Positions 31,538 through 43,068 are shown, numbered from the stretch's first letter. The stretch is 64,000 nucleotides of DNA from Citrobacter gillenii (GCF_013337685.1 NZ_SUQN01000003.1:434001-498000); one strand, 5' to 3'. The notes: generated by a model from the letters alone, not told the origin. Made by a program: numbers and translations.

Positions 31538-33160
31538 TTACCGTAATCCCCCCGTTGCCCGCAGTAGCAAATCATTCTGTACCTGTTCAGACAACTTCAT
31601 CCCGCCGCGCGTATCCAGCATCATCTGACACCAGGCCTGCGCCACGGGCGGAGACGCATAACGCAACATCTGCGTCCCGCAGCCGAGCAGGAACAGTTGC
31701 TGGGTAATTTCCCGTCCCAGCGCTTCACTGGGTTTGTGTAAATGCGGCTGTAGCTTACGCACCATTCGATCGTAATGCCTGTCTTGCCCTTTGACCTCGG
31801 CAAAGGCCTCGCTGAGCATGTCGACCATACCAGGTTGTTTCGCCAACACCCGCAACACATCAAGGCACATGATGTTGCCAGACCCTTCCCAGATGCTGTT
31901 GACCGGCATTTCACGGTATAAACGCGGCAGCTCACTCTCTTCGCAATAGCCTGCACCGCCGAGCACCTCCATGGCCTCTGCAACAAATGGCATACCGCCT
32001 TTGCAGATGGAAAACTTGGCTGCCGGGGTGAATAACCGGGCCCACAACGCTTCTTTCGCATCCGTTCGACGATCCCAGGCCCGCGCCAGGCGAAACAGTA
32101 GCGCGGTTTGACCTTCCAGTTGAAGCGCCATGCGGCTTAATACCTGTCTCATCATCGGTTGATCAATCAACGGCTTGCTAAATACCTGGCGTTGATGCGC
32201 ATGATAAATGGCGACAGAAAAAGCGCGTCGCATCATACTGTGGCTCCCCAGCGCACAGTCAAAACGCGTCATGCCGCCCATTTTCAGAATATGGCGAATA
32301 CCTTCACCTTCTTCTCCCAGCAACCAGCCCATCGCGTCCTGAAATTCAACCTCACAGCTGGCATTAGAGCGATTGCCTAGCTTATCTTTCAGGCGCTCAA
32401 GACGGATGGAGTTACGCTGGCCATCAGGTAAAAATCGCGGCACAAAAAAGCAGGATAAGCCGCCTCTGGCCTGCGCCAGCACCAGATGGGCGTCACTTTG
32501 CGGTACCGAGAAGAACCATTTATGCCCCACCAGCCGATACGCGCCATCCGCCAGCCGTTCTGCCTGAGTGGTATTGCTCAGCACATCCGAGCCACCCTGC
32601 TTTTCCGTCATCCCCATACCAATCAGCAGGCCGCGTTTTTGCCCGCCGGGCAGAAGATGAGAATCGTAGCGATCGCTACGCAGCGGCGTCAGCCAGTCAT
32701 GAAATTGCGAAGGTAACATCTGGAGTAACAACGGCGTAGCGGCAAAGGTCATGGTCACCGGGCATAAGGTTCCCGCTTCCACCTGTGCATGCAGCATAAA
32801 ACGTGCAGCTCGGGCAACAAACGTTCCCTGCCGCGCATCCTCTTCCCAGGCAAGATTATGCACGCGGTTGGCGCACAATCCCTGCATCAGTAAATGCCAG
32901 GCGGGATGAAAGCGCACATCATCCAACCGCTGCCCCTGCGGATCGTATCGCAGCAATTCAGGCGGATACGCGTTAGCCAACCTACCCAGTTCAAGCGATT
33001 CTGCAGTGCCTAATTGCTGACCAATACTGGCGAGGAGATCGCTATCCCAGGCAGCGCCTTCGCGGTTGACTGCTTCACACAGTGCTCCATCCGATAGGTA
33101 TAAGTTGCTGTTATTGAGTGGTACAGGTTGGTTAAAAACGGTATGCGTTTGCCAGTGCAT
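31538..33160 (-). CDS. aidB: Alkylation-response flavoprotein AidB
   Basis: 540 residues, acyl-CoA-dehydrogenase fold: N-terminal helical, beta-barrel (MGMTEKQGGSDV FAD region) and C-terminal helical domain with basic DNA-binding surface (GSGNIMCLDVLRVLAKQ). Binds FAD and upstream DNA and is induced by Ada or sigma-S in E. coli. Start ATG 33160 is preceded by GGAGGGAG. It follows yjfC in the same direction after 84 bases. Confidence 0.95.
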   Translation of the reverse strand: MHWQTHTVFNQPVPLNNSNLYLSDGALCEAVNREGAAWDSDLLASIGQQLGTAESLELGRLANAYPPELLRYDPQGQRLDDVRFHPAWHLLMQGLCANRVHNLAWEEDARQGTFVARAARFMLHAQVEAGTLCPVTMTFAATPLLLQMLPSQFHDWLTPLRSDRYDSHLLPGGQKRGLLIGMGMTEKQGGSDVLSNTTQAERLADGAYRLVGHKWFFSVPQSDAHLVLAQARGGLSCFFVPRFLPDGQRNSIRLERLKDKLGNRSNASCEVEFQDAMGWLLGEEGEGIRHILKMGGMTRFDCALGSHSMMRRAFSVAIYHAHQRQVFSKPLIDQPMMRQVLSRMALQLEGQTALLFRLARAWDRRTDAKEALWARLFTPAAKFSICKGGMPFVAEAMEVLGGAGYCEESELPRLYREMPVNSIWEGSGNIMCLDVLRVLAKQPGMVDMLSEAFAEVKGQDRHYDRMVRKLQPHLHKPSEALGREITQQLFLLGCGTQMLRYASPPVAQAWCQMMLDTRGGMKLSEQVQNDLLLRATGGLR

Positions 33161-33189
33161 TGTGTCTCCCTCCATCAATGGCCATCGCC

Positions 33190-33221
33190 TTAAGTATGGT
33201 CAGAACCACACTCTCTGCGAA
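33190..33221 (-). promoter_or_regulatory. Probable sigma-S-type aidB promoter
   Basis: Minus strand CCATACTTAA (33199-33190) resembles the sigma-S extended -10 (CTATACTTAA); TTCGCA lies 17 bases upstream of CATACT. E. coli aidB is sigma-S dependent, which supports it. The leader would be about 25 bases. Confidence 0.6.
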
Positions 33222-33244
33222 GGAGGGAGATCACAAAAGTACGT

Positions 33245-34411
33245 TTAGCCAGCAATGTAATGAGGAATAAACCGAGAAGTATCTTTCGTAATCAACGTAT
33301 TGTCTTCACGGATCCCCATGCCGCAGGCTTCATCGTCGACGATCCAACTACCAATCAGCGTGTAGCTATCGCCAAAACGCGGCAGCGGCTGAAACGCCTG
33401 ATAGATCATCGGTTCTTCTGCGTAGTCGCCATCAGCATGTTCAACAATCTGCTGCTGACCATTAAAAATGGTGACGTTGCCCCCCTCACGGGAAAATATC
33501 GGTTTGCGTACATAGCTTTCGCCGGGTGCAATTTTTGACGTTTCACCTTCGAACCAGGCTGGCAGGAGGTTTGGATGGTTGGGGAAGTATCGCCACAGCA
33601 GAGGCATCAACCCTTTGTTACTGAGCACGCTCTTCCACAGTGGTTCGACCCACTGTTCCCGGCGATGACGTAGCAACGGACCGTTATCGTCACGCATCAT
33701 CCACTCCAGAGGATAGAGCTTAAAGGCGCGACGAATGACGTTGTCATCAAGATCCGTCAGCACACCGCCGACGCCAAGCCCCAGATCCTCAACATAAATA
33801 AACCGCGACGCTTGACCTGCCTGCTGCGCACAATCCTGCAAATACAGCACGGTGGTGCGATCTTCGTCGGAATCTTCGCAGCAGCAGAAGTAAAACGGCT
33901 CCGGACTGTAAAGCTCACTAAAACGGGCGATCAGACGTTCCTGGATAGCGTTGTACTGGTCAGTGTCCCGCGGGATCGCCCCACTGCGGCGAGCATCTTC
34001 CAGCCATAGCCACTGGAAATACGCCGACTCGTACAACGACGTTGGTGTATCAGCGTTGTATTCCAGCAGCTTGACCGGCGCATTGTTGCCACACCAGACA
34101 AAATCCATTCGCCCATACAGCGAAGGATCGCGATTGCGCCAGCTCTCAGCAATAACATCCCAATACAGTGGGGGGATCGCCAGTTGCTGGAGGATCTGCT
34201 CATCCTTAACCGCCCGCTCAACGACGTCCAGACACATTTGATGCAACTCAGCAGTAGGCTTTTCGATCTGCTCTTCAATTTGCCGTAGCGTAAAGCGATA
34301 AGCCCGGCTTTCATCCCAGTAGATTTCGTTGTCGATAATGTGAAAATCAAAACCATGATCGTAGGCGATCTGGTCCAGATCCTGCCGAACAGGAATACCA
34401 TGTCGTAACAT
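33245..34411 (-). CDS. yjfC: YjfC, glutathionylspermidine-synthase-like ATP-grasp protein
   Basis: 388 residues. The sequence is the ATP-grasp synthetase half of bacterial glutathionylspermidine synthase (Gsp): YFQWLWLEDAR, YVRKPIFSREGGNV and a C-terminal YTLIGSWIVDDEACGMGIRED nucleotide/metal region. No amidase domain. The substrate is unproven. Last gene of the yjfIJKLMC group, two bases after yjfM. Confidence 0.92.
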   Translation of the reverse strand: MLRHGIPVRQDLDQIAYDHGFDFHIIDNEIYWDESRAYRFTLRQIEEQIEKPTAELHQMCLDVVERAVKDEQILQQLAIPPLYWDVIAESWRNRDPSLYGRMDFVWCGNNAPVKLLEYNADTPTSLYESAYFQWLWLEDARRSGAIPRDTDQYNAIQERLIARFSELYSPEPFYFCCCEDSDEDRTTVLYLQDCAQQAGQASRFIYVEDLGLGVGGVLTDLDDNVIRRAFKLYPLEWMMRDDNGPLLRHRREQWVEPLWKSVLSNKGLMPLLWRYFPNHPNLLPAWFEGETSKIAPGESYVRKPIFSREGGNVTIFNGQQQIVEHADGDYAEEPMIYQAFQPLPRFGDSYTLIGSWIVDDEACGMGIREDNTLITKDTSRFIPHYIAG

Positions 34412-34413
34412 CG

Positions 34414-35055
34414 TTAGCCTCCCCAGTGCCCGCGCGCGCTGGACGAACGCCCGTAACCCCCGCGAGAAACCGTCGAGACTTTCTTCGTCGTGTAGGCATG
34501 CGTCGTGGCGGTATCGTTTTTTCCGCTACCGGAACGCCAGGCATAGTCGCCTGAGGTCGTACGCCAGACGGGGCGGGAAACGTATGATGAGCCGCCACTG
34601 CTGTAAACATACTGCTCGTCACGATCTTTGCGAATCACCCGACTGAGCAAAAAACCGGTAAACACCGGCACCCAACTCTGATCGGTGCTATCGAGGTAGC
34701 AATCGCCAAACTGGGTCTGACAACTCGCCTTACTTAATTGCGTTGGCACTTTGCCATAGAACTCTGTCTTGGCATTGTTCCAGCCGTCCGCACACACGGT
34801 AGCGGTATTACCGTCATCAATACATTCGCTCACCGTGGAGTAAAACCGGCCGTCGCCGTCGTTGTCCGAGCCTGTATCATCCCCGCATCCCTTGAGGATA
34901 AAAAATGCTGCGCCGCCCATAATCGCCAGCGTCAGATACTTTCCACTGTAGCGACTGCGTTTTTTCTCAAAGGGATTCACCGGGCGATTCATTCGGGCGA
35001 TCGCCGAATGACCTGTTCCCAATTTCTTTTGTCCGGATTTACGTTTTCTAGCCAT
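34414..35055 (-). CDS. yjfM: YjfM, DUF1190 lipoprotein-like envelope protein
   Basis: 213 residues: basic N-terminus, one hydrophobic helix (TLAIMGGAAFFILKGC, about 43-58), then a periplasmic DUF1190 domain with several cysteines, ending in a Ser/Gly/Arg-rich tail (VSRGGYGRSSSARGHWGG). The helix ends in a cysteine, but a long basic start makes a classical lipobox unlikely. Function unknown. Confidence 0.9.
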   Translation of the reverse strand: MARKRKSGQKKLGTGHSAIARMNRPVNPFEKKRSRYSGKYLTLAIMGGAAFFILKGCGDDTGSDNDGDGRFYSTVSECIDDGNTATVCADGWNNAKTEFYGKVPTQLSKASCQTQFGDCYLDSTDQSWVPVFTGFLLSRVIRKDRDEQYVYSSGGSSYVSRPVWRTTSGDYAWRSGSGKNDTATTHAYTTKKVSTVSRGGYGRSSSARGHWGG

Positions 35056-35064
35056 GATCGTCCA

Positions 35065-35463
35065 TTACCATGTCATACAGGCGGCATTAAAAATCCCGCC
35101 AGCCAGCGCAGCGGTTCCCATAAACAGTCCCGCAGCGGTGTTGTGGTTAATAATTTTTTCACTCAATGCTGGCATATATAAGCGTACACCACCGTAGATA
35201 ATAAGCTGTATCACCAACGCAATACCGCCCCAGGCAAAATAATCAGGAATACTGACCGCGTTGATTGCTGCGCTGGATAAAGGAATAACGTAGCCTAGCA
35301 GCGTGCCGCTAAATGCCAGCGAGGCTGCCGTATTGTTATTTTTAATCAACTGCCATTCATTGTGCGGTGTTATCTTTGAATAGATAATAAGAAAAATTAT
35401 CACCATGGCCGCACCAATAAAAAAATAGGCACAAAAGGCCAGTAATGATTCCAGGATATGCAT
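35065..35463 (-). CDS. yjfL: YjfL, DUF350 inner-membrane protein
   Basis: 132 residues with four hydrophobic helices, DUF350 family, which often sits beside ATP-grasp Gsp-like genes and PspA paralogues, as it does here. Function unknown. Confidence 0.92.
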   Translation of the reverse strand: MHILESLLAFCAYFFIGAAMVIIFLIIYSKITPHNEWQLIKNNNTAASLAFSGTLLGYVIPLSSAAINAVSIPDYFAWGGIALVIQLIIYGGVRLYMPALSEKIINHNTAAGLFMGTAALAGGIFNAACMTW

Positions 35464-35480
35464 TGTTTTCGTCCCTGACG

Positions 35481-36140
35481 TTAACCAATAATATTAAGAG
35501 ATGTTAATGGGATATCGACACCCAGCGCCCGTGAGAATATCCACTCTGGCTCGCCTTGCTCATTAAACGACTCTTCGCCGTTCAACAGCAGATATTCCCA
35601 GGTATCTGCTGTTACCTGTCGTTGGTAGCCCATGGTAAAGTTATGCACTTCCCACTTTGCATGCTGCTGATTCTCGACCTTTTCCAGCATGTAGACTGGC
35701 TCAATATTCCCCGGTTCTTCGTCATTAAAAAAACGCTGCCAGTGCTGACCCTGCCAGAAAAGCGCTGGCATGCCGATCTCTGCCGGGCTAATGGCGGACT
35801 GCCAGTGTTTTTTCTGAGTTAAGCCATAGCTTTCTTCATACACAAACAGTTTGATATCGTCGATATCATCCATATCTGACCCGCCGGTGGTATTGATTTG
35901 CAGAAATTCCTCGCCCGAGGTGTAGTAGCGGAAAATCTGGCTTCCACCGCCCAAATTAATATGGCTGATTGCCGCAACGGTATACTCCTCGCCGGGCAAC
36001 ACCACCAACAAATCCTCTTCTAACAGGCGAAACGCCAGTGTGTCGAGCGTAAACCCTGCGCTCAAATGTAGGCCCAATGGGCCACGAACGGGCGTAGCGG
36101 CCTCTGCAGTGCCAAATATACGCTGTAAAAAAGTCGACAT
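35481..36140 (-). CDS. yjfK: YjfK, DUF2491 protein
   Basis: 219 residues, soluble, no signal peptide. DUF2491 family, always met with YjfI/YjfJ-type genes. Rich in acidic and aromatic residues. Function unknown. Confidence 0.92.
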   Translation of the reverse strand: MSTFLQRIFGTAEAATPVRGPLGLHLSAGFTLDTLAFRLLEEDLLVVLPGEEYTVAAISHINLGGGSQIFRYYTSGEEFLQINTTGGSDMDDIDDIKLFVYEESYGLTQKKHWQSAISPAEIGMPALFWQGQHWQRFFNDEEPGNIEPVYMLEKVENQQHAKWEVHNFTMGYQRQVTADTWEYLLLNGEESFNEQGEPEWIFSRALGVDIPLTSLNIIG

Positions 36141-36198
36141 CGTTATCCCTTACTAACCTGCCAGCTAGCAATCTTTGCGGGCAGGCTTTGCCGTATAA

Positions 36199-36897
36199 TT
36201 ACTCGCCTTGCTGGCGTTGTAGTCGCGCCAGCACATCCTGGGCAGAACTTTTGTTGGCAGCGCCAATGCCGACTTCAGCCAGTTTCTCGTCCAGATTACG
36301 TCCGTCAGCCACTTTCTCCAGCTGTGTTGCCGCATCCAGCCGGGCCTGTCGCTCTGCCTGACGTGTTTGCAGACGTTTAAGTGACTCTGCTGCCGTCGAT
36401 ACGCTGGAAGAAGCCCCGACTGTAGATGTAGTCACGGCCTGTTGAGCGCGCTGCATCGCTTCCGTTGCCTTAACCACCTCAAGCTGCTGTTCAAACTGGG
36501 CAATCCGCTGGCCCGTTGCGGTAACGGCCTTTTCAACGCCATCACGTGAGATTTCTAAGTTAGTAAGCACTTGCTGTTCAGCCGCAATCACGTTCTCCAG
36601 ACGCGCGATCTCTTCGGCGACTTCGTTAATTAACGACGGATTGACGTTTTTACTTAGCGCTTCCAGCGCCCGCGCTTCAAGAGTGGACTGACGTTCGCGC
36701 AGATCTTTCAGTTTGTCATTGCTCAGTTTCACGCGTGCCAACAGGTCAACTCGCGATTTCCCGGCTTTTTCCAGTTCATTTCTTGCGTCACGAATGTGTT
36801 GCTCCAGCATTCTGACGCCCTGTGCTTCTTCGATTGACTCTTCTGCCTGAGAAAGCACAGATTTGCCGAGGGTAAACAGGCTTTTCAAGATTCCCAT
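36199..36897 (-). CDS. yjfJ: YjfJ, PspA/IM30-family coiled-coil protein
   Basis: 232 residues, almost entirely predicted coiled coil (long heptad stretches between about 25 and 160) after an N-terminal membrane-contacting segment (GILKSLFTLGKSV). Member of the PspA/IM30 ESCRT-III-like membrane-repair family. ATG 36897 with AGGA nine bases upstream; a TTG one codon earlier is unlikely. Confidence 0.93.
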   Translation of the reverse strand: MGILKSLFTLGKSVLSQAEESIEEAQGVRMLEQHIRDARNELEKAGKSRVDLLARVKLSNDKLKDLRERQSTLEARALEALSKNVNPSLINEVAEEIARLENVIAAEQQVLTNLEISRDGVEKAVTATGQRIAQFEQQLEVVKATEAMQRAQQAVTTSTVGASSSVSTAAESLKRLQTRQAERQARLDAATQLEKVADGRNLDEKLAEVGIGAANKSSAQDVLARLQRQQGE

Positions 36898-36912
36898 CAA
36901 CAGCGTTCCTTG

Positions 36913-37317
36913 TTATTTGTGAGTATATTCTTCAGTGATTTCCGCCAGATCTAGCGCGTTATCCACGAGCGTTGTCATTTCAAGCACCACGTCCTCTAAT
37001 GTGGAGTTCAGCGACAGCGCACCAAATGCGACGTAGTATTCATCCTGCCGCACACGAGAAATGCCTACAGACGACAGTGGAAGCAGCTTTTGATTGCGTA
37101 ATAAGAAAAGATTAAATGCATCCTGATGCTGAATATTATTCACTGGGCAAATAACAGTTTCGATAATCATCTGGCGGGAGGTAAATAGAATACTGAGAAG
37201 TAAGTCTCCATAATCATTCATTTTAATAATCAATGACTGCTCATTACTTATAATATCTATATTTAAACCATGAGAATTAGTGAGCGCTTTAGTCAGCACC
37301 TGCGGGGTCCATGCCAT
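36913..37317 (-). CDS. yjfI: YjfI, DUF2170 protein
   Basis: 134 residues, small mixed alpha/beta protein of the DUF2170 family. First gene of yjfIJKLMC; only AT-rich sequence (37318-37392) precedes it, presumably its promoter. Base composition is visibly more AT-rich than the neighbours. Function unknown. Confidence 0.9.
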   Translation of the reverse strand: MAWTPQVLTKALTNSHGLNIDIISNEQSLIIKMNDYGDLLLSILFTSRQMIIETVICPVNNIQHQDAFNLFLLRNQKLLPLSSVGISRVRQDEYYVAFGALSLNSTLEDVVLEMTTLVDNALDLAEITEEYTHK

Positions 37318-37391
37318 ATATAAATCCTGTATGTTATACTTAAATAAATATAAAAATATTTTCCTTCTCTTATTAGAATATCAGTTTTAGA

Positions 37392-37420
37392 TAAAAAAAA
37401 ACCATCCGAAATTGGATGGC
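37392..37420 (-). terminator. rnr-rlmB terminator
   Basis: On the minus strand CCATCC-AATTTC-GGATGG runs into TTTTTTTT. Confidence 0.92.
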
Positions 37421-37439
37421 TTTTTCTGAAAATTAACGT

Positions 37440-38171
37440 TTATCCACGCTGGCGGACGGCCTCAAACAAGCAAATCCCCGTCGCAACAGAAACGTTAAGC
37501 GATGAAACGCTCCCCGCCATCGGAATACTGATCAGCTCATCACAATGTTCGCGGGTCAGACGACGCATACCTTCGCCTTCTGCGCCCATCACCAATGCCA
37601 GACGACCGGTCATTTTACTCTGGAACAGAGTATGGTCCGCTTCACCGGCGGTTCCGACGATCCAGATATTCTCTTCCTGCAGCATACGCATGGTACGTGC
37701 CAGATTGGTCACGCGGATCAGCGGTACGTTTTCAGCAGCACCGCAGGCTACTTTTTTCGCCGTGGCATTCAGCAGCGCAGAACGATCTTTCGGTACGATA
37801 ACCGCGTGCACACCGGCAGCGTCTGCGCTACGCAAGCAAGCACCAAGGTTGTGCGGATCGGTGACACCATCGAGGATCAAAAAGAACGGTTGATCAAGTG
37901 AGGCAATCAGATCCGGCAGATCGTTCTCCTGATACTGACGACCCGGTTTCACGCGGGCAATGATTCCCTGATGAACTGCACCCTCACTTTTCTCATCCAG
38001 GAACTGGCGATTCGCCAACTGGATGACAACACCCTGGGCTTCCAGGGCATGGATCAGCGGCAGCAGGCGTTTGTCTTCACGCCCTTTGAGAATAAAGACC
38101 TCCTGAAAGCGCTCAGGCGCACGCTCAAGCAGGGCCTGCACCGCATGGATGCCGTAAATCATTTCACTCAT
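37440..38171 (-). CDS. rlmB: 23S rRNA (Gm2251) 2'-O-methyltransferase RlmB
   Basis: 243 residues, SPOUT/TrmH-type methyltransferase. N-terminal RNA-binding domain, then the knot motifs [26 protein letters not shown] and [15 protein letters not shown]. Modifies the ribosomal P-site loop. Co-transcribed with rnr. Confidence 0.97.
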   Translation of the reverse strand: MSEMIYGIHAVQALLERAPERFQEVFILKGREDKRLLPLIHALEAQGVVIQLANRQFLDEKSEGAVHQGIIARVKPGRQYQENDLPDLIASLDQPFFLILDGVTDPHNLGACLRSADAAGVHAVIVPKDRSALLNATAKKVACGAAENVPLIRVTNLARTMRMLQEENIWIVGTAGEADHTLFQSKMTGRLALVMGAEGEGMRRLTREHCDELISIPMAGSVSSLNVSVATGICLFEAVRQRG

Positions 38172-38203
38172 GAATGTACTCGTTAAGATAGTTTAAGTGT
38201 AAC

Positions 38204-38228
38204 GCCGGGCAACGCGTGGTCGCCCGGC
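38204..38228 (-). other. Hairpin between rnr and rlmB
   Basis: Perfect 7-bp arms GCCGGGC / GCCCGGC separated by 11 bases, without a T-run. May be a transcript-stability or processing element. Confidence 0.45.
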
Positions 38229-38244
38229 TTACGGTTTATGGCTG

Positions 38245-40707
38245 TTATTGCGCGACGTTCTTTTTCGCCGCGCGCTTGGCTTTGGTGGCGGCCGCGATTT
38301 TAAGCGTTTTTGTCGAGGGCTTTTTCGCTTTTTTATCGCCTTTTTTCTCAGCCGTTTTTTTATCCGCCTGAGGTTTAGCTTTGCCTTTTTTCTCGCCGCG
38401 GAATGCGCTATCCGGTTCGAAATTCACCTTTTTTCCCGCCTGACGACGTCGGCCGGTGCTTTTACCCGTATCGCCTTTCTTCGCCTTTTCACGCGCAGTT
38501 TTACCCTCGTTGCGCGGGGCACGTTCGCTGGAGATCAGGCTAAAGTCGATTTTACGCTCGTCCATGTTGACGGCTTCCACACGCACTTCGACGCGATCGC
38601 CCAGGCGATACATCTGACCGCTTGATTCACCGGTCAGGCGTTGCCCAACCTGATCGAAGCGATAGTAGTCGTTATCCAGCGAGGAGACATGCACCAGGCC
38701 GTCAATAAACAGTTCATCCAGGCGGACAAAGAAGCCAAAACCGGTCACACTGGCAATGACGCCTTTAAAGACATTACCGACCTGATCCAGCATGAAGTCA
38801 CACTTCAGCCAGTCAGATACATCGCGCGTAGCTTCATCAGCACGACGTTCTGCCATAGAACAGTGCTGACCCAGTTGCAGCATCTCTTCCATCGAATAGT
38901 GGTAGCCACCGGTTTCCGTGGTATTGCCTTTGTGGCCCTGCTCCTGCGCCAGCAGATACTTGATCGCACGGTGCAAAGAGAGGTCCGGGTAACGACGGAT
39001 CGGCGAGGTAAAGTGGGCATAAGACTGCAGCGCCAGACCAAAGTGACCGCGGTTTTCGGGATCGTAAATCGCCTGCTTCATCGAGCGCAGCAGCATAGTT
39101 TGCAGCATTTCTGCGTCAGGTCGATCGGCAATCGACTCCAACAACTCGGCGTAATCGCGCGGCTCAGGTTTGTTGCCGCCCGGCAGCTCCAGTCCCAACT
39201 CCGCCAGCACGGAACGGAAGGAGGTAATCGCTTCAGTCGTCGGCTTGTCATGGATACGGAACAGTGCCGGCTCTTTGGCTTTCTCAACAAAACGTGCCGC
39301 TGAGATGTTCGCCAGGATCATGCACTCTTCGATCAGCTTGTGTGCGTCGTTACGCTGAGTCTGCTCAATGCGTTCAATACGGCGTTCGGCATTGAAGATA
39401 AACTTCGCTTCTTCGCTCTCAAACGAGATACCGCCGCGCTCTTCACGGGCTTTATCCAACACTTTGTAGAGATTGTGCAGCTCTTCAATGTGTTTCACCA
39501 ACGGTGCGTATTGCTCACGCAGTTCCTCATCACCCTGCAGCATGTGCCAGACCTTGGTGTAGGTCAAACGCGCGTGGGAGCTCATCACCGCTTCATAGAA
39601 TTTGTAGCCCGTCAGGCGCCCTTTCGTGGAGATGGTCATCTCACAAACCATGCACAGCCTGTCTACCTGCGGGTTCAGCGAGCATAACCCGTTGGAAAGG
39701 ACTTCCGGTAGCATCGGTACAACCTGCGACGGGAAGTAGACGGAAGTCCCGCGGCTGCGCGCTTCCTGGTCCAGCGGGGTAGGCGGACGCACGTAATAAC
39801 TGACGTCAGCGATAGCAACCCACAAACGCCAGCCACCGCCGCGTTTCTTCTCACAGTAGACTGCGTCATCAAAGTCACGCGCATCCTCACCATCAATTGT
39901 CACCAACGGCAAATCACGCAGGTCAACACGACCGATTTTGGCCTCTTCCGGTACTTCTTCTTTCAGCCCGGCGACCTGTTTAACGACTGCATCAGGCCAG
40001 ATATAAGGGATTTCGTGCGTACGCAGGGCCATATCAACGGCCATGCTGGTACCCATATTGTCACCCAGCACTTCAACAATTTTACCCACCGCTTTAGTGC
40101 GACGAGTCGGGCGCTGGGTCAGTTCAACCACCACCACGAAGCCCATGCGGGCGCCCATCACCTCTTCTGGTGGGATCAGGATATCAAAGCTGAGACGGCT
40201 GTCGTCCGGAACGACAAAACCTACGCCCGCATCGGTAAAGTAACGACCGACAATCTGACTGGTTTTCGGCACCAGTACACGCACAATACGCGCTTCGCGG
40301 CGGCCTTTACGATCCGCGCCCAGCGGTTGCGCCAGTACCTGATCGCCATGGATGCAGGTTTTCATCTGCTCACTCGAGAGATACAGATCGTCTTTACGTC
40401 CTTCGACGCGCAGAAAGCCGTAGCCATCACGGTGGCCAATAACGGTACCTTTCAGCAGGTCAAGACGCTCCGGCAGTGCGTAACACTGCCGGCGGGTGAA
40501 GACCAGTTGCCCATCACGCTCCATCGCGCGCAGGCGGCGACGAAGCGCTTCGAGCTGCTCTTCGCCTTCAATGTTGAGTTCAACGGCCAGCTCATCGCGG
40601 TTGGCCGGTTTTTCACGTTTAGTTAAATGTTCGAGGATAAATTCCCGGCTCGGGATGGGATTCGCGTATTTTTCTGCTTCGCGTTCCTGGAAAGGATCAT
40701 GTGACAT
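38245..40707 (-). CDS. rnr: Ribonuclease R
   Basis: 820 residues: N-terminal HTH and two cold-shock domains, RNB catalytic domain with [14 protein letters not shown] (the four-Asp active site), S1 domain ([18 protein letters not shown]) and a Lys/Ala-rich basic tail from about 740. 3'-5' exonuclease that degrades structured RNA and acts with tmRNA. ATG 40707 has AGGA; the open frame runs 14 codons further into the end of nsrR. The basic tail is several residues longer than in E. coli (813). Confidence 0.97.
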   Translation of the reverse strand: MSHDPFQEREAEKYANPIPSREFILEHLTKREKPANRDELAVELNIEGEEQLEALRRRLRAMERDGQLVFTRRQCYALPERLDLLKGTVIGHRDGYGFLRVEGRKDDLYLSSEQMKTCIHGDQVLAQPLGADRKGRREARIVRVLVPKTSQIVGRYFTDAGVGFVVPDDSRLSFDILIPPEEVMGARMGFVVVVELTQRPTRRTKAVGKIVEVLGDNMGTSMAVDMALRTHEIPYIWPDAVVKQVAGLKEEVPEEAKIGRVDLRDLPLVTIDGEDARDFDDAVYCEKKRGGGWRLWVAIADVSYYVRPPTPLDQEARSRGTSVYFPSQVVPMLPEVLSNGLCSLNPQVDRLCMVCEMTISTKGRLTGYKFYEAVMSSHARLTYTKVWHMLQGDEELREQYAPLVKHIEELHNLYKVLDKAREERGGISFESEEAKFIFNAERRIERIEQTQRNDAHKLIEECMILANISAARFVEKAKEPALFRIHDKPTTEAITSFRSVLAELGLELPGGNKPEPRDYAELLESIADRPDAEMLQTMLLRSMKQAIYDPENRGHFGLALQSYAHFTSPIRRYPDLSLHRAIKYLLAQEQGHKGNTTETGGYHYSMEEMLQLGQHCSMAERRADEATRDVSDWLKCDFMLDQVGNVFKGVIASVTGFGFFVRLDELFIDGLVHVSSLDNDYYRFDQVGQRLTGESSGQMYRLGDRVEVRVEAVNMDERKIDFSLISSERAPRNEGKTAREKAKKGDTGKSTGRRRQAGKKVNFEPDSAFRGEKKGKAKPQADKKTAEKKGDKKAKKPSTKTLKIAAATKAKRAAKKNVAQ

Positions 40708-40745
40708 CGAGGTTCCTCCATTGTCAGCTCTGATGAAGATTTTCG

Positions 40746-41171
40746 TCACTCCACCAGCAATAATTTATATAGCGGTTGATTCTTTTCAACCAAATCAGCA
40801 AGTGTGTAGTTGTCCAGTTCCGTGAGAAAACTTTGCACTGCCTTAGAAAGCGCCTGTTTGAGTCGACAGGCAGGGGTAATGTGGCAAAACTCGCTGCTGC
40901 AGTTGACCAACGTCAACGGCTCCAACTCGCGGACCACATCACCAATACCAATATCCTTTGCCGCTTTGCCCAAGCGGATACCGCCATTTTTTCCACGGAT
41001 AGCAGTAACGAAGCCAGCCCGGCTAAGTTGATTAATTATTTTGACCATATGATTACGGGACACGCCGTAGACTTCTGTCACCTCAGAAATACTGGTCATA
41101 CGTCCTTCGGGTAGCGACGCCATGTAGATTAGCGCACGTAATCCGTAATCGGTGAAACTCGTTAACTGCAC
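40746..41171 (-). CDS. nsrR: Nitric-oxide-sensing repressor NsrR
   Basis: 141 residues, Rrf2 family. Winged HTH ([20 protein letters not shown]), then the Fe-S ligands Cys91, Cys96 and Cys102. Nitric oxide damages the cluster and lifts repression of ytfE, hmp and others. An NsrR operator is present before ytfE in this window. Precedes rnr by 38 bases. Confidence 0.97.
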   Translation of the reverse strand: MQLTSFTDYGLRALIYMASLPEGRMTSISEVTEVYGVSRNHMVKIINQLSRAGFVTAIRGKNGGIRLGKAAKDIGIGDVVRELEPLTLVNCSSEFCHITPACRLKQALSKAVQSFLTELDNYTLADLVEKNQPLYKLLLVE

Positions 41172-41329
41172 ATCAACCTCTGGAAAAAGGATAAAACGGA
41201 TAAGCCTGGTAGTATTAATTATATTGATGATAAACCAGCCACCAGCCAGGTCGCTAATTTATTTCAATTCGGGAAGGAAAAAAGCGAGGAACCTACATGA
41301 TTTTAAGCCAGATACTGATACAAAGCCTT

Positions 41330-41387
41330 GCATCCGGCTTGCTTTAAAGCAAGCGCAGCGCCATCTGACGCTACGCTACAACCTACA
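41330..41387. repeat. Degenerate REP-like element with an 18-bp palindrome
   Basis: GCATCCGG and CGCAGCGCCATCTG fragments resemble REP arms; between them GCTTGCTTTAAAGCAAGC (41337-41354) is a perfect palindrome. It lies directly behind purA. Confidence 0.5.
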
Positions 41388-42689
<1,302 letters not shown>

Positions 42690-42692
42690 TCA

Positions 42693-42708
42693 AAATCACC
42701 GTTTGCTT
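42693..42708 (-). promoter_or_regulatory. PurR-type operator before purA
   Basis: Minus strand AAGCAAACGGTGATTT matches the PUR box pattern (ACGCAAACGTTTGCGT) in its left half and closely resembles the known E. coli purA operator. It lies between a TAGAAT -10 (42722-42717) and the start codon. Confidence 0.7.
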
Positions 42709-42788
42709 AAAAATGGATTCTACCACCGCTTTTTCAGATATACAGCACTTTTTGCATGCGGAAATCCGTAAATTAGTCTACTTATTGG

Positions 42789-42986
42789 TCAGCCAATCGT
42801 TTTCTTCAACATGTAGTAGACCACCACGCCTGCAACCACAAGACCTCCACCAAAACGCCGCAAAATATTTTCAGGAAGTTGCGCCATTGCCCCGATCATT
42901 TTCTTCCAGGCACTGGGATATAGCATCGGACCCAGTCCTTCCAGCACCAAAACCAGCGCGAGTGCCAACAAAATTGTTGAGTTCAT
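42789..42986 (-). CDS. yjeT: YjeT, DUF2065 small membrane protein
   Basis: 65 residues with two hydrophobic helices (STILLALALVLVLEGLGPML; VVAGVVVYYMLKK). DUF2065 family, usually next to hflC. Function unknown. Confidence 0.93.
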   Translation of the reverse strand: MNSTILLALALVLVLEGLGPMLYPSAWKKMIGAMAQLPENILRRFGGGLVVAGVVVYYMLKKTIG

Positions 42987-43001
42987 CCGTTGTCCTTATC
43001 T

Positions 43002-43043
43002 AAAAAGAAAACCACCGCATCCTTGGGGATGCTGGTGGTTTTG
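43002..43043 (-). terminator. hflC terminator
   Basis: On the minus strand AAAACCACC.GCATCC-CCAA-GGATGC.GGTGGTTTT followed by CTTTTT; closes the hfq-hflXKC operon before yjeT. Confidence 0.85.
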
Positions 43044-43068
43044 CTGGTTTAAAACCGCGGGTGCGAGT

